Below are positions 1 to 9,461 of a stretch of 64,000 nt of DNA, piece by piece (position 1 is the first letter of the stretch; each line of letters begins with the position of its first letter). The stretch lies in the NCBI GenBank assembly GCA_017516865.1, contig JAFXAU010000008.1, forward strand, positions 58,332-122,331, in the 5' to 3' direction. The stretch is from Bacteroidales bacterium (GTDB lineage Bacteria > Bacteroidota > Bacteroidia > Bacteroidales > UBA1715). The position numbers and the translations under genes are program-made. Below the pieces are notes generated by a model that saw nothing but the letters and a program-made list of their open reading frames with translations, searched no databases and was not told the origin of the DNA.

Positions 1-1
1 C

Positions 2-271
2 AACGCTTACCACGGAGGTAGGTCGGGAAACGTATTCATTACACTCAAGCCTGGCTGGTGCGAGCAGTCGGTGGAAAGCGTCGGCACACACATGTCGCCC
101 TACAACTTCGACACACACGTTCCCCTCATCTGGTACGGATGGAAAATGGAACCAAAAATCATGAGACAACCAATAGAAATTACCGATATTATCGTAACTT
201 TGTGCGATTTAACAAAAACGGCTAAACCGAACATGGCAACGGGGAAAGTCATAGAAAATCTTATCAGATGA
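2..271 (+). CDS. Alkaline phosphatase superfamily protein, C-terminal part (5' end outside window)
   Basis: Only the last ~89 codons are present; the reading frame is open from base 2. The pattern GRSGNVFITLKPGW, then a GTH motif followed by YNFDTHVPLIWYG and TDIIVTLCDL, matches the C-terminal metal-site region of PafA-like alkaline phosphatase/phosphodiesterase family proteins, where the His of GTH and of DTHVP bind the zinc ions. In the family these are secreted or periplasmic phosphomonoesterases. The gene overlaps the next one by 4 bases (ATGA), so the two are probably co-translated. The substrate cannot be judged from this fragment. Confidence 0.75.
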   Translation, partial: NAYHGGRSGNVFITLKPGWCEQSVESVGTHMSPYNFDTHVPLIWYGWKMEPKIMRQPIEITDIIVTLCDLTKTAKPNMATGKVIENLIR

Positions 272-1014
272 AAAAAATTATTACATCGCTCCTTATACTC
301 ATTTCGACTTTTGCGGCTTCTGCCCAAGAGAAAACAAAACGCGTGTATTTCACAGAACCGCTTGAATGTATTCTGCAAATAGCACAAACATCATTTTCAG
401 ATAACAACCCCGCACGCGACGGAGTTCGTGCTACATGTTTCACAAACTTCCCCTATTACATGCACTTGGATTTCGGCAAGACGTTCGGCATTGTTCCTGG
501 TATTGCGATAAAGAATATCGGTATTAAAACTAAAGACGAAGAAATCACTCAAAACAGCGAAACAACGCAATATAAAAAAATAAAACGACGTGTTTTTGCC
601 GCAGGTGCGTCACTTGCAATCAAATGCGGTTCTCTGAAAAAAGAAATGTGGGCATACGGCGGCGGCGGAATAGACTGGGCATTTCACTATCGCCAAAAAT
701 TATACAAAAATGGAAGTTCTCGCGATGTTTCAAAATCGGGAGAATGGACAAGCAATGCCACCCCGACATTCATTCCATCGGTTTTCTTTGGAATACAGAC
801 TCCGTATTCTATCAACATAAAAGGAACTTATTATTTCAACGATTTTCTTAATCCAAACTATAATGGTTCCCTTGGGAACTTCAGCAATATCACTCAATCA
901 CAGTTATTTACATTGACAATTTCACTCGTGTTCAATACAGGAAACGATTCTAAAAGCAGTAACACTACCGAAGTTGACAATCAGTCCCCAAAAAACAAAA
1001 TCTTTGAACTATGA
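268..1014 (+). CDS. Secreted/outer-membrane beta-barrel-like protein of unknown function
   Basis: The 248-residue product starts with a clear signal peptide (Lys-Lys, hydrophobic core, cleavage near ASAQ at about residue 20). The rest alternates polar and aromatic residues and is rich in short beta-strand-like segments such as YMHLDFGKTFGIVPG and QLFTLTISLVFNTG, as in small outer-membrane barrels. A Ser/Asn-rich tail follows the last strand. It overlaps the upstream phosphatase and the downstream methyltransferase by 4 bases each, so the three form one operon. I recognise no named family; localisation is inferred. Confidence 0.6.
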   Translation: MKKIITSLLILISTFAASAQEKTKRVYFTEPLECILQIAQTSFSDNNPARDGVRATCFTNFPYYMHLDFGKTFGIVPGIAIKNIGIKTKDEEITQNSETTQYKKIKRRVFAAGASLAIKCGSLKKEMWAYGGGGIDWAFHYRQKLYKNGSSRDVSKSGEWTSNATPTFIPSVFFGIQTPYSINIKGTYYFNDFLNPNYNGSLGNFSNITQSQLFTLTISLVFNTGNDSKSSNTTEVDNQSPKNKIFEL

Positions 1015-1742
1015 GACGTATTAAATTTCTGATATACAAGATATTTGGGCTAAAGAACTATCTTCGGATTGTCAGTCGTACATATATTCGTCTCATCTCG
1101 TTGGGATACGGGAAATCGCAATATCCCGAGATTCACTACCTAAAAAGCATTATCCAGCCTAGATTCTCATGTATTGACATTGGAGCAAATCTTGGATATT
1201 TTTCGTATTTTCTTAGTAAATATGTCGGCAAAAACGGCAAAGTATATGCAGTTGAACCTGTGCCGTTGTTTGGAGAAATTTGGAAAGGCAACGTAGCACG
1301 GACAAACATGAACAATGCAGAACTTCTTCCTTACGCTCTCGGAGGCGAGGAAACAACAGTTCAGATGGGAATGCCAGTTGTAGAAGGGACTGTCCATCAC
1401 GGCATGACAAAAGTCATAGAAAATAACGATAGCTCCTACGAACAGACTTTCGAGGTGACAATGAAAATTCCCGACGAACTCTTTAAAAACATTGAACGTA
1501 TTGATTTTCTAAAAATTGACGTGGAAGGCTACGAGCACAACGTATTTGCCAATATGCGTCAGACGCTTGCAAAACATCATCCTATGATACAAGCCGAATT
1601 GGGGGGCGAAGAAAACCGAAAAGAATGCTTTGCAATTCTCACTGAACTCGGCTACAAGCCTAACATATTAAAAAACGGAACACTACAAGAGATTTCTCTC
1701 TCCGAGATTGACACACACGGACAAGATTTTTATTTTGTGTAA
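1011..1742 (+). CDS. FkbM-family SAM-dependent methyltransferase
   Basis: A 243-residue protein with a Rossmann methyltransferase core. Motif I is seen as CIDIGANLGYFS (about residues 55-66), followed by the acidic strand end VYAVEPVP. The family signature IDFLKIDVEGYEHNVF lies near residues 165-180. FkbM-type enzymes methylate hydroxyls of sugars or polyketides; in Bacteroidota they are common in glycan and lipooligosaccharide loci, but the substrate here is unknown. ATGA overlap with the preceding barrel-like gene suggests translational coupling. The next gene is on the opposite strand, so the operon ends here. Confidence 0.8.
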   Translation: MRRIKFLIYKIFGLKNYLRIVSRTYIRLISLGYGKSQYPEIHYLKSIIQPRFSCIDIGANLGYFSYFLSKYVGKNGKVYAVEPVPLFGEIWKGNVARTNMNNAELLPYALGGEETTVQMGMPVVEGTVHHGMTKVIENNDSSYEQTFEVTMKIPDELFKNIERIDFLKIDVEGYEHNVFANMRQTLAKHHPMIQAELGGEENRKECFAILTELGYKPNILKNGTLQEISLSEIDTHGQDFYFV

Positions 1743-1805
1743 AATTAAGTGTCTTCAATGATTATTTGCTAGCTTTACCAACAAAGGAAAATCAAAAGAA
1801 TTGAC

Positions 1806-2513
1806 TTACTTTTTACCCTTTCCCCGAAGATAGCGAACAACAAATATTGCCGCAACTACGCAAACAATGATAAGAATACCATAACCAAGTTCGTGGCTAT
1901 ATTTGTTTATTAAATCCTGTTGACCATGGGCGAAATAGCCCAATGCAGCCAACACTGTGTTCCAAATTCCTGCACCAAGCGCTGTAAATGTTATAAATGT
2001 CGGCAATTTCATCCGCGACAGTCCCGCGGGAATCGAAATCAACTGACGAACAGCAGGAATCAATCTTCCTATAAATGTGGAAACTTTCCCGTACTCGTTG
2101 AAATACTCCTCGGCATGTTGTACTTTCTCTCCACTCAACAGACACAAATGTCCGAATTTACTATCGGCAAACTTGTAAATAATTGGTCGTCCAAGCCAAA
2201 GCGAAAGAAAATAGTTTATAAGTGCACCAAGCAGTGATCCAAGCGTTCCGAACAACACGATGAGAATTATATTCATATCGTTTCCTTCGTTGCAGGCAAC
2301 GTATGCCGCAGGCGGAATGACTATTTCCGAGGGAAATGGAATGAAAGAACTTTCTATGGTCATCAACGTGGCTACTGTCACGTAGTTCATATTCTGGCTA
2401 TACCAATCCTCTACTTTTGAAAATACTGATTTATTCGCATTTACCGTGTCAATTTGCGAAAAACTGCCGAATGCAATTAGCGAAAGGGCTACAATTAAAC
2501 AAATACGTTTCAT
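1806..2513 (-). CDS. DedA-family membrane protein (SNARE-associated PF09335)
   Basis: An inner-membrane protein of the DedA/VTT superfamily, implicated in lipid flipping and membrane homeostasis. The ATG at 2513 is chosen because it gives a compact signal-like N-terminus; the frame could extend 17 codons upstream. Visible family features are the re-entrant region with PFPSEIVIPPAAY (glutamate in a Pro-rich loop), the GALINYFLSLWLGRP segment, and the conserved FIGRLIPAVRQLISIPAGLSRM loop with its arginine and Gly/Pro pattern. It lies 91 bases downstream of the nqr operon on the same strand and may be its last cistron. Confidence 0.85.
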   Translation of the reverse strand: MKRICLIVALSLIAFGSFSQIDTVNANKSVFSKVEDWYSQNMNYVTVATLMTIESSFIPFPSEIVIPPAAYVACNEGNDMNIILIVLFGTLGSLLGALINYFLSLWLGRPIIYKFADSKFGHLCLLSGEKVQHAEEYFNEYGKVSTFIGRLIPAVRQLISIPAGLSRMKLPTFITFTALGAGIWNTVLAALGYFAHGQQDLINKYSHELGYGILIIVCVVAAIFVVRYLRGKGKK

Positions 2514-2604
2514 TTTTTTCTCAAAAAAATAGAGACGTACACCATAGCACGCCTCTATTCTCAATTAATTAACCTTTTAAATTTTGCTTTCTCATGTTTT
2601 CACA

Positions 2605-3894
2605 TTATCCGCCGAAGTTATCGAAGCGAATCATGTTGCTTTCAACACCAAGGCTATCAAGCAAATCAAGCACTGTCTTAGCCATCATTGGAGGACCGCA
2701 CAAGTAGTATTCAATATCTTCTGGTGCTTCGTGCTGTTTCAGATAGGTGTCGCCCATAACTGGAGCAATGAAGCCCGGAGTATATTTAACGCCCATTGCG
2801 TCAGCCTTTGGATCAGGACGGTCAAGAGCCAAGTGGAAGTGGAAATTAGGATATTCTTTTTCCAATTCCAAGAAGTCTTCCATAAAGAACACCTCATCGA
2901 TAGCACGTGCGCCGTAGAAGTAGTGCATTTCGCGGTCGCGGGTATGCAACGTTTTAAGCATGTGCATAATCTGAGCACGCAACGGAGCCATACCGGCACC
3001 ACCACCAACCCAAATCATTTCGCGTTTGCTGTCGAATACTGGATGGAAATCTCCGTAAGGACCGCTCATCATTACCTTGTCGCCTGGTTTCAACGAGAAG
3101 ATGTACGTAGAGGCAATACCACAAGGAACATCCATAAAGCCAGGGCCTTGGTCTTTCGGTTTGAATGGAGGCGTTGCAATACGAACTGTCAACGTCATAA
3201 TATCACCTTCGTCAGGATAGTTGGCCATAGAATATGCACGAACTGTAGGTTCCGTGTTCTTCTGATGCAACCCAAACAATCCGAATTTCTCCCAAGCAGG
3301 GATATACAAATCGCCAATCAAGCTCTTGTCGAAATCAGCATAGTTGATGTCGTATTCAGGAATTTTAATTTGGGCATACGAACCAGGAAGGAAATTCATG
3401 TGTTCGCCAGCAGGCAATTTAACCTTGAATTCCTTGATGAATGTGGCCACATTCTTATTGGAAATAACTTCGCATTCCCATTCCTTAATACCAAGAACAG
3501 ACTCTGGAATCTGAACATGAATGTCGTTTTTAACCTTCACTTGACAAGCCAAACGCCAGTTATCACTTTGCTCCTTACGGCTGAAGAAGTCTTTTTCTGT
3601 CGGCAATATATCGCCGCCACCTTCAGTTACACGGCAACGACACATACCGCAAGCTCCTTTTCCACCACAAGCAGAAGGAAGGAGGATATTTTGTCCTTGC
3701 ATAGTACTCAACAAAGAACTGCCAGGATTTACTTCCATCGGCTCTTTGTCGTTAATGAATAACTGAACTTTTCCCGATGGTAACAATTTTGCCTTTGCAA
3801 ACAAAAGCAACGCTACCAACAATATAATTATGAGCAGGAATACAAGAACACTTGTACCTATTACCAAACCTGCTGAAGCATCACATAATATCAT
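2605..3894 (-). CDS. nqrF: Na+-translocating NADH:quinone reductase subunit F
   Basis: NADH-oxidising subunit of the sodium-pumping NQR complex. It takes electrons from NADH through FAD to a 2Fe-2S centre. The 429-residue protein has one N-terminal membrane anchor (about residues 9-33), a ferredoxin domain with Cys76, Cys82, Cys85 and Cys117, and a ferredoxin-reductase module with the FAD motif RAYS and the NAD-binding GGGAGMAPLRAQI. It ends with the aromatic tail RFDNFGG typical of NqrF. It is the last of six nqr cistrons; 17 bases separate it from nqrE. Confidence 0.97.
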   Translation of the reverse strand: MILCDASAGLVIGTSVLVFLLIIILLVALLLFAKAKLLPSGKVQLFINDKEPMEVNPGSSLLSTMQGQNILLPSACGGKGACGMCRCRVTEGGGDILPTEKDFFSRKEQSDNWRLACQVKVKNDIHVQIPESVLGIKEWECEVISNKNVATFIKEFKVKLPAGEHMNFLPGSYAQIKIPEYDINYADFDKSLIGDLYIPAWEKFGLFGLHQKNTEPTVRAYSMANYPDEGDIMTLTVRIATPPFKPKDQGPGFMDVPCGIASTYIFSLKPGDKVMMSGPYGDFHPVFDSKREMIWVGGGAGMAPLRAQIMHMLKTLHTRDREMHYFYGARAIDEVFFMEDFLELEKEYPNFHFHLALDRPDPKADAMGVKYTPGFIAPVMGDTYLKQHEAPEDIEYYLCGPPMMAKTVLDLLDSLGVESNMIRFDNFGG

Positions 3895-3911
3895 TTCAGT
3901 CTATTTTTTAA

Positions 3912-4526
3912 TTATAACTTAATTCCCATAAAACTCATAAACGCAACACCCATCAAACCAGTTACGATGAAAGTGATACCAACACCTTTCAACGCATCGG
4001 GAACGTGCGAGTATTTGATTTTCTCGTTAATTGCGGCAATGCCGACTATAGCCAAGAACCATCCAACACCAGAACCGAAGCCGAACACAGTTGCTTCGCC
4101 CAATGTTTCATAGCCACGCTGTTGCATAAACAACGATGCACCCAATATAGCACAGTTTACAGCAATCAACGGCAAGAAAATACCAAGAGAAGAATACAAC
4201 GCCGGAGCGTATTTTTCCACAATCATCTCAACCAATTGCACAAACGAGGCAATCACGGCTATGAAGATAATGAAACTCAAGAAACTCAAATCAACATTGG
4301 CAAAACTGTCGCTCAACCATGTCAAAGCTCCCGCTTGCAAAACATATTTATCCAACATGTAATCAATAGGAACTGTAACTGTCAATACAAATGTTACTGC
4401 AAGACCAAGACCAGCCGCAGTACTTACATTTTTAGAAACAGCAATGAATGAACACATTCCCAAGAAGAATGCGAACACCATGTTGTCTATAAAAATTGAT
4501 TTAACGAATAAGTTTAACAAATCCAT
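3912..4526 (-). CDS. nqrE: Na+-translocating NADH:quinone reductase subunit E
   Basis: A very hydrophobic 204-residue integral membrane subunit with about six transmembrane helices. It pairs with NqrD as an inverted-topology couple that holds the intramembrane iron centre and takes part in sodium transfer. Family landmarks include the N-terminal [13 protein letters not shown] and the central [12 protein letters not shown], each with a conserved cysteine proposed to ligate iron. Length is normal for the family. It lies between nqrD and nqrF with short gaps (21 and 17 bases). Confidence 0.96.
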   Translation of the reverse strand: MDLLNLFVKSIFIDNMVFAFFLGMCSFIAVSKNVSTAAGLGLAVTFVLTVTVPIDYMLDKYVLQAGALTWLSDSFANVDLSFLSFIIFIAVIASFVQLVEMIVEKYAPALYSSLGIFLPLIAVNCAILGASLFMQQRGYETLGEATVFGFGSGVGWFLAIVGIAAINEKIKYSHVPDALKGVGITFIVTGLMGVAFMSFMGIKL

Positions 4527-4547
4527 AATCGTAATCTTTTAAAATTC

Positions 4548-5207
4548 CTACTTCTTAATTAAATCTTTGTTGCGTGAACGTTGAATCCAGATGATGATTG
4601 CAACGATAATCAACGCCATTGGAGGCATCAGGAAGAAACCGTTGTTTTCGTATCCGCATTCGTATAATCCCTGTGGAATTATCTGCAATTCACCAATACC
4701 CGGCAACGTGATTGTTCCTGCACCAAACAGTTCACGAACAACAGCGATGATGACCAAAATCATACCATAGCCCAAGCCATTGCCAAGACCATCGAGCAAC
4801 GAAGGCCAAGGTTTATTTGCCAAACCAAATGCTTCCATACGCCCCATCACAATACAGTTGGTGATAATCAAACCAACATATACCGAAAGTTGTTTGCTCA
4901 CGCCGTATGAGAATGCTTTCAAAATTTGGTCAACCATAATTACCAAAGTGGCAACAACCAACAACTGAACAATAATACGGATTCGGTTAGGAATTGTATT
5001 TCTCAGCAACGAAATCGCCATATTTGCAACACCGACAACGATAGTCACAGCCAATGCCATAACGATTGCCGACTCAACCTTTGCCGTAACAGCCAAGGCG
5101 GAACAGATACCCAACACTTGAACTGTGATTGGGTTTGATGAGCTCAACGGCCCAGTTAATAATTTTAAATTGTTTTTAGAAAACAATGATTCTTTTTCTT
5201 CTGCCAT
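4548..5207 (-). CDS. nqrD: Na+-translocating NADH:quinone reductase subunit D
   Basis: Integral membrane subunit of 219 residues with about six helices, homologous to NqrE and RnfA/E proteins. Seen landmarks are QVLGICSALAVT near the N-terminus and IITNCIVMGRMEAF in the middle, carrying the conserved cysteines facing those of NqrE. A short cytosolic N-terminus (MAEEKESLFSKNN) precedes the first helix. Only 7 bases separate it from the upstream nqrC. Confidence 0.96.
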   Translation of the reverse strand: MAEEKESLFSKNNLKLLTGPLSSSNPITVQVLGICSALAVTAKVESAIVMALAVTIVVGVANMAISLLRNTIPNRIRIIVQLLVVATLVIMVDQILKAFSYGVSKQLSVYVGLIITNCIVMGRMEAFGLANKPWPSLLDGLGNGLGYGMILVIIAVVRELFGAGTITLPGIGELQIIPQGLYECGYENNGFFLMPPMALIIVAIIIWIQRSRNKDLIKK

Positions 5208-5214
5208 TGCCTTA

Positions 5215-5994
5215 CTAATTTAAAGATTGAACATTTTTTACTGTATCAGCTGCCGCAGCCTCAACTTGAACTGAATCAGCCACCGTTTCAACTGGAGCAG
5301 CAGAGCCACCCGCAACTGATTGGAAATATGCGGCATAGCCATTCAAACAATCGAACAACATTGCTGTAACGCCATCGCAAGTTTTTGTAGAACCTGAAAT
5401 AGCATCAACTTCGTTGTAATCGTTTGTGGCACCACCTTTCACAACCTTAACCGAAGTAAATTCACCATCTTTAAAGATGTGTTTTCCTTCGAATTGGCTG
5501 CGGAATTTTTCTTTCACGATTTCAGCACCCAAACCAGCAGTTTCGCTGTCGTGGTCGAACACCGTTCCAAGAACAGTGTTGCAGTCAGCTTTCGCAATCG
5601 AAATAAAGCCACGGATTGGTCCCCAAAGTCCGTTACCAGACAAAGGGACAACGAAAGAACCAACGCCGTCGTTTTCAATTTCGTAGATTGGCAAGAAATC
5701 GCCGCCAGCTTTCACGTTGAATGTGTCAGTCATTCCCGCATCAGCTGGAGAAACAACTTCAGCGGAACCATTCTTCACGAAGAAGAAGCCTGTCACATGT
5801 TCGTTGAACTTAGCCACTGCATCGCTCGATTCCGATTCGATTTTTGCGGCATTCAAGATATTCTGCATTTTCTCAATTTTAACATTTGCCTGTTGTGCAG
5901 GTTTCAACGAGAATGCAGCCACCGACAACAATGTTGCGATTATCACAACCATTGCCACCGAATATATAAATATGTATGTATTACTCTTTTCCAT
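5215..5994 (-). CDS. nqrC: Na+-translocating NADH:quinone reductase subunit C
   Basis: Subunit carrying a covalently bound FMN on a periplasmic domain, anchored by one N-terminal helix (about residues 8-28). The flavinylation site is seen as DAISGSTKT near residue 190; the threonine after SGS is the expected FMN attachment residue, normally introduced by ApbE, which is not in this window. The usual SGAT reads SGST here. After the FMN domain there is an Ala/Val/Asp-rich tail of ~30 residues. The gene lies between nqrB and nqrD with gaps of 12 and 7 bases. Confidence 0.95.
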   Translation of the reverse strand: MEKSNTYIFIYSVAMVVIIATLLSVAAFSLKPAQQANVKIEKMQNILNAAKIESESSDAVAKFNEHVTGFFFVKNGSAEVVSPADAGMTDTFNVKAGGDFLPIYEIENDGVGSFVVPLSGNGLWGPIRGFISIAKADCNTVLGTVFDHDSETAGLGAEIVKEKFRSQFEGKHIFKDGEFTSVKVVKGGATNDYNEVDAISGSTKTCDGVTAMLFDCLNGYAAYFQSVAGGSAAPVETVADSVQVEAAAADTVKNVQSLN

Positions 5995-6006
5995 CGTCGT
6001 ACCGTA

Positions 6007-7197
6007 TTAAGCGTTAGTAACTTTTGCACGTTTCAATCGTCTCTTGATGTTTGCCTGAACAACCATGTGGTCGATAAGCGGAGCGAACACGTTCATCAAC
6101 AATATTGCGAGCATCATTCCTTCTGGATAAGCTGGGTTCAAACAACGGATAAGGATTGCGAACGCACCGATTAAGAATCCGTAAATCCATTTACCAACAT
6201 TCGTTTGAGCCGCAGTCACAGGGTCTGTTGCCATAAACACCGCACCGAATGCGAAACCACCAATCAACAAGTGTTGGAATGCAGGGAAATTCATCACCAT
6301 GTTTCCTTCAGGAGCGATAGCGTTCATTGCTAAGCCCATCAAGAAACCACCAGCAAACACCGAAAGCATAATTCTGTAGCTTGCGATTCCCGTGTACAAC
6401 AATATTACTGCACCAATCAAGATTGCAATAACTGAAGTTTCGCCGACGCAACCAGCATAATTTCCAACGAACAAATCGCACACTGACAATTGACTGTTTG
6501 CACCAACACTGTGGATTGCGTCAACTGGAGTTCCTGCGTTCAACTGACCAAGAATAGTTTCACCAGAGAAACCATCAACAGTAGCAACATCAGAGCTGTG
6601 CACCCATACCGACGAACCCGACATATTGCCCGGATATGCGAAGAACAAGAACGCGCGAGCCAAAAGTGCAGGGTTTACAATGTTCATACCTGTTCCGCCG
6701 AATGCTTCCTTGCCGATAATAACCGCAAAAGCAACCGCGATTGCAAGTTCCCAAAGAGGAATATCAACAGGAACAATCATTGGAATTATCAATCCAGAAA
6801 CAAGATAACCTTCGCTGATTTCATGTCCGCGGATATAGCAGAATGTAAATTCAATGCCAAGACCCACAACATACGAAACCACAATCAAAGGCAACACTTT
6901 CAAGAATCCATAGCCAAGAGCACACCACATTGTGTAGTCCTGACCGATTGAAGTGTAGTATAACGAACCTACATTATACATACCAAATAATAATGCAGGA
7001 ACCAACGCAAAGATTACAATAATCAATGCACGTTTCAAATCTATCGCATCACGTACGTGACTACCTTTTAACGTTACATTTCCGGGAACATGCAAGAATG
7101 TCTCGAAACTTTCGTAGATAGGAAGCCATTTTTCATACTTGCCACCCTTTTCAAAATTAGGTTTGGTTTTCTGTATCCAATTTTCTATCGCTTTCAT
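6007..7197 (-). CDS. nqrB: Na+-translocating NADH:quinone reductase subunit B
   Basis: Large integral membrane subunit (396 residues, about ten helices). It holds covalent FMN and riboflavin and is thought to contain the sodium path. The N-terminal extension is followed by GSHVRDAIDLKRALI and the family segment GKEAFGGTGMNIVNPALLARAFLFFAYP. The probable flavinylation site reads DGFSGETIL near residue 213, with Glu where most homologues have Ala before the threonine. The VFMATDPVTAAQT segment near the C-terminus is also typical. Eight bases lie between it and nqrA. Confidence 0.96.
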   Translation of the reverse strand: MKAIENWIQKTKPNFEKGGKYEKWLPIYESFETFLHVPGNVTLKGSHVRDAIDLKRALIIVIFALVPALLFGMYNVGSLYYTSIGQDYTMWCALGYGFLKVLPLIVVSYVVGLGIEFTFCYIRGHEISEGYLVSGLIIPMIVPVDIPLWELAIAVAFAVIIGKEAFGGTGMNIVNPALLARAFLFFAYPGNMSGSSVWVHSSDVATVDGFSGETILGQLNAGTPVDAIHSVGANSQLSVCDLFVGNYAGCVGETSVIAILIGAVILLYTGIASYRIMLSVFAGGFLMGLAMNAIAPEGNMVMNFPAFQHLLIGGFAFGAVFMATDPVTAAQTNVGKWIYGFLIGAFAILIRCLNPAYPEGMMLAILLMNVFAPLIDHMVVQANIKRRLKRAKVTNA

Positions 7198-7204
7198 ATC
7201 TTTT

Positions 7205-8554
7205 TTAATTAAGTTCTTTTCTTATCAAATCCAATCCCTGACGGAGAATAGTTTGAATTTCTATTTTCGAAGGACAAACATATTCGCAAAGAGCGAAATC
7301 TTCAGGAACCACTTCGTAGATGCCAAGTTGCTCCATTTTGTCGATGTCTTCCGCCAGAATTGCCTTCAACAACTGCATTGGATAAATATCCATTGGCAAC
7401 ACTTGTTCGTAGATTCCAGTGAACACAAACGCACGAGGTCCGCCATTATAATTAGTATTCAGCACAAATTGTTTCTTTGGCTGCAACCAAGAGAAGAATG
7501 CACGACTGAAACTATATTTTCCGAAGCCAGGAGCCAACCAACCCATAAATGTAGGTTTATTACCTTCTTCAATTACAGTAACTTGCGAATCGTAGTAGCT
7601 AATGTAATCTTCCTTGCCAAGTTTTGTACCCGTCAACACATTGCCACTAATCACACGCATATCATCAGAAACTGATTCCGAAGCCAAGAACGACTGAACG
7701 CTTGAGCCAAGCACTGTCTTGTAATAACGAGGTGATTTCACCGCACCAGTAAGTGCGACAACCACGCGGGCGTCGAATTTCTTTTGTGAGAACAAGCGAC
7801 CTATTATTGCAACTGCTTGTGGATTAACAACCCAAACGACATCACCTTTGTTAATCGGGTCGATGTGGTGGATTTGCACACCCACGTTACCAGCAGGATG
7901 AGGACCAGTGAAATAATTCTGTTCAGCACCCGTAATTTGCGTAAACGTTGTTTTCGCACGGTCTTCCTTATAAATGTTTAAATTCACTACCCCGTCGGTC
8001 AATTTTCGCAACGCATTCACACCAACTTGGAAATCGGCAGCCGATTCTTCAAGTGCGAACGTGTAATCGGGAGCCAATGGAGCTGTGTCGAATGTGGAAA
8101 TGTGAATAGATTTCGGTTTCTCATTCGGATTTGCGATAATGTCGAACGGACGTTGTTTAATAAACGGCCAAACGCCTGCCTCCAACATAGCGGCAACGAC
8201 CTGTTCGCGGTTCATACCATCCAAATCGCCGAAGTCGAACGATTTATACTTGATTTCAGCATCGGGTTTCACAACCACGTTCAACAACGCACGTCTCGCA
8301 CCACGATTTATAGCAGAAACAACACCACTTACTGGTGATGTAAACTGAACTTCTGGGCGATTTTTGTCAATGAACAATGGCTCTCCAGCCAAAACCGTAT
8401 CTCCTTCCTTAACGGCCAACTTAGCCGTCAACCCGACAAAATCCGTCGGTTTCAATGCCACTGAATCTGGCATAGGATTTTGAATAAAAATATGCTCGGC
8501 AACGCCTTGCATCTTTATATCAAACCCCTTTCGTAATTTGATTGTTTTTGACAT
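7205..8554 (-). CDS. nqrA: Na+-translocating NADH:quinone reductase subunit A
   Basis: First gene of the nqr operon. It encodes the peripheral cytosolic subunit that interacts with the quinone site in NqrB. I start it at the ATG at 8554 (MSKTIKLRKGFDIKMQG), which fits the family N-terminus; a longer frame adds ten codons. Seen are the barrel-sandwich region KEGDTVLAGEPLFIDK with TSPVSGVVSAINRGARR, and the C-terminal YVCPSKIEIQTILRQGLDLI. A -7 element at 8582-8589 lies ~28 bases upstream. Confidence 0.96.
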   Translation of the reverse strand: MSKTIKLRKGFDIKMQGVAEHIFIQNPMPDSVALKPTDFVGLTAKLAVKEGDTVLAGEPLFIDKNRPEVQFTSPVSGVVSAINRGARRALLNVVVKPDAEIKYKSFDFGDLDGMNREQVVAAMLEAGVWPFIKQRPFDIIANPNEKPKSIHISTFDTAPLAPDYTFALEESAADFQVGVNALRKLTDGVVNLNIYKEDRAKTTFTQITGAEQNYFTGPHPAGNVGVQIHHIDPINKGDVVWVVNPQAVAIIGRLFSQKKFDARVVVALTGAVKSPRYYKTVLGSSVQSFLASESVSDDMRVISGNVLTGTKLGKEDYISYYDSQVTVIEEGNKPTFMGWLAPGFGKYSFSRAFFSWLQPKKQFVLNTNYNGGPRAFVFTGIYEQVLPMDIYPMQLLKAILAEDIDKMEQLGIYEVVPEDFALCEYVCPSKIEIQTILRQGLDLIRKELN

Positions 8555-8581
8555 CTGTATAATTTTTCTATAGAAACTTTG

Positions 8582-8589
8582 CAAAAGTA
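8582..8589 (-). promoter_or_regulatory. -7 element of the nqr operon promoter
   Basis: On the minus strand this reads TACTTTTG, an exact match to the Bacteroidota -7 consensus TAnnTTTG. Transcription would begin near 8574, leaving a leader of ~20 bases before nqrA. No convincing -33 TTTG is at the right distance, so strength is uncertain. Confidence 0.55.
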
Positions 8590-8715
8590 TATTTTTTTAC
8601 TTTACAATTTTCAGTTTCTCTCGGAATTTTCAAAAACTATTCAACAAAATATAACACCAACAAAATTTCTTCAATGTCATTCTTTTATTTTTTTAGTTTT
8701 ATACATAACAATTTG

Positions 8716-8723
8716 TATTTTTG
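8716..8723 (+). promoter_or_regulatory. -7 element upstream of coaX
   Basis: TATTTTTG matches the TAnnTTTG consensus and lies 19 bases before the chosen coaX ATG. It faces away from the nqr promoter, so 8555-8741 is a divergent control region. The -33 element is not obvious. Confidence 0.45.
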
Positions 8724-8741
8724 TCCGTTTTATATTTTGAT

Positions 8742-9461
8742 ATGAACTTAATTATCGACGCAGGGAATAGTTTCCTTAAATATTTCGTTTTTTCAGACGA
8801 CACACTCGTCGAACACGACATAATTTCCTATGCCGAACTAAATCATTTTGATTTTTCAAACCTTTCGTGCAAAAAGGCAATAATCTGCAATGTCTCAAAA
8901 ATCGACACACAAGAAATCATGTCTCACTTTCCCGGAGTATCGTTTTTAGAATTCAAACATGACACCCAAACACTGATTTCCAATAAATACGAAACACCTG
9001 CGACACTCGGCCTCGACAGACTTGCAGCAGCAAATGGAGCAGAAATAATTGCTCCGAAAAAAAATAAACTGATTATTGATTTAGGGACTGCTATCACAAT
9101 AGATTTCGTTGACAAAGATGCCAATTATATTGGCGGGAACATTTCCGTGGGAATGAGTTCTCGTTTCAAAGCACTCCACGATTATACTCAAAATTTACCA
9201 TTGCTCTCCCCTACCGAAAAAACAAAATTGACCGGAAAAAACACAATCGAAGCCATTCAAAATGGTGTCATTATCGGAATTTGCAATGAAATTGACGGAT
9301 ATATTAAATCTTATTCATCTATTTATCAAGACATTACAACTTTTCTTACAGGAGGCGATTGTCTTTTTTTTGAAAAAAGAGTAAAAAATAGCATCTTTGC
9401 ACAGCCAAATTTAGTGGCAATCGGATTAAATGCAGTTTTAACGTATAATGAGACGATTTAA
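8742..9461 (+). CDS. coaX: Type III pantothenate kinase
   Basis: Catalyses ATP-dependent phosphorylation of pantothenate, the first step of coenzyme A synthesis, by the feedback-insensitive type III enzyme of the ASKHA fold. The start at 8742 gives the family N-terminus MNLIIDAGNS with the phosphate-1 motif. Further signatures are TLGLDRLAAANGA, the phosphate-2 strand LIIDLGTAITIDFV with its catalytic Asp, GGNISVGM, and LTGGD near the C-terminus. Product 239 residues, normal length. The last 14 bases overlap the following outer-membrane protein gene. Confidence 0.93.
   Translation: MNLIIDAGNSFLKYFVFSDDTLVEHDIISYAELNHFDFSNLSCKKAIICNVSKIDTQEIMSHFPGVSFLEFKHDTQTLISNKYETPATLGLDRLAAANGAEIIAPKKNKLIIDLGTAITIDFVDKDANYIGGNISVGMSSRFKALHDYTQNLPLLSPTEKTKLTGKNTIEAIQNGVIIGICNEIDGYIKSYSSIYQDITTFLTGGDCLFFEKRVKNSIFAQPNLVAIGLNAVLTYNETI

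Noticed and set aside
2584..3762. A long open frame (392 codons) on the plus strand
   Set aside because: It is antisense to nqrF, whose motifs are unmistakable; the translation has no family features.
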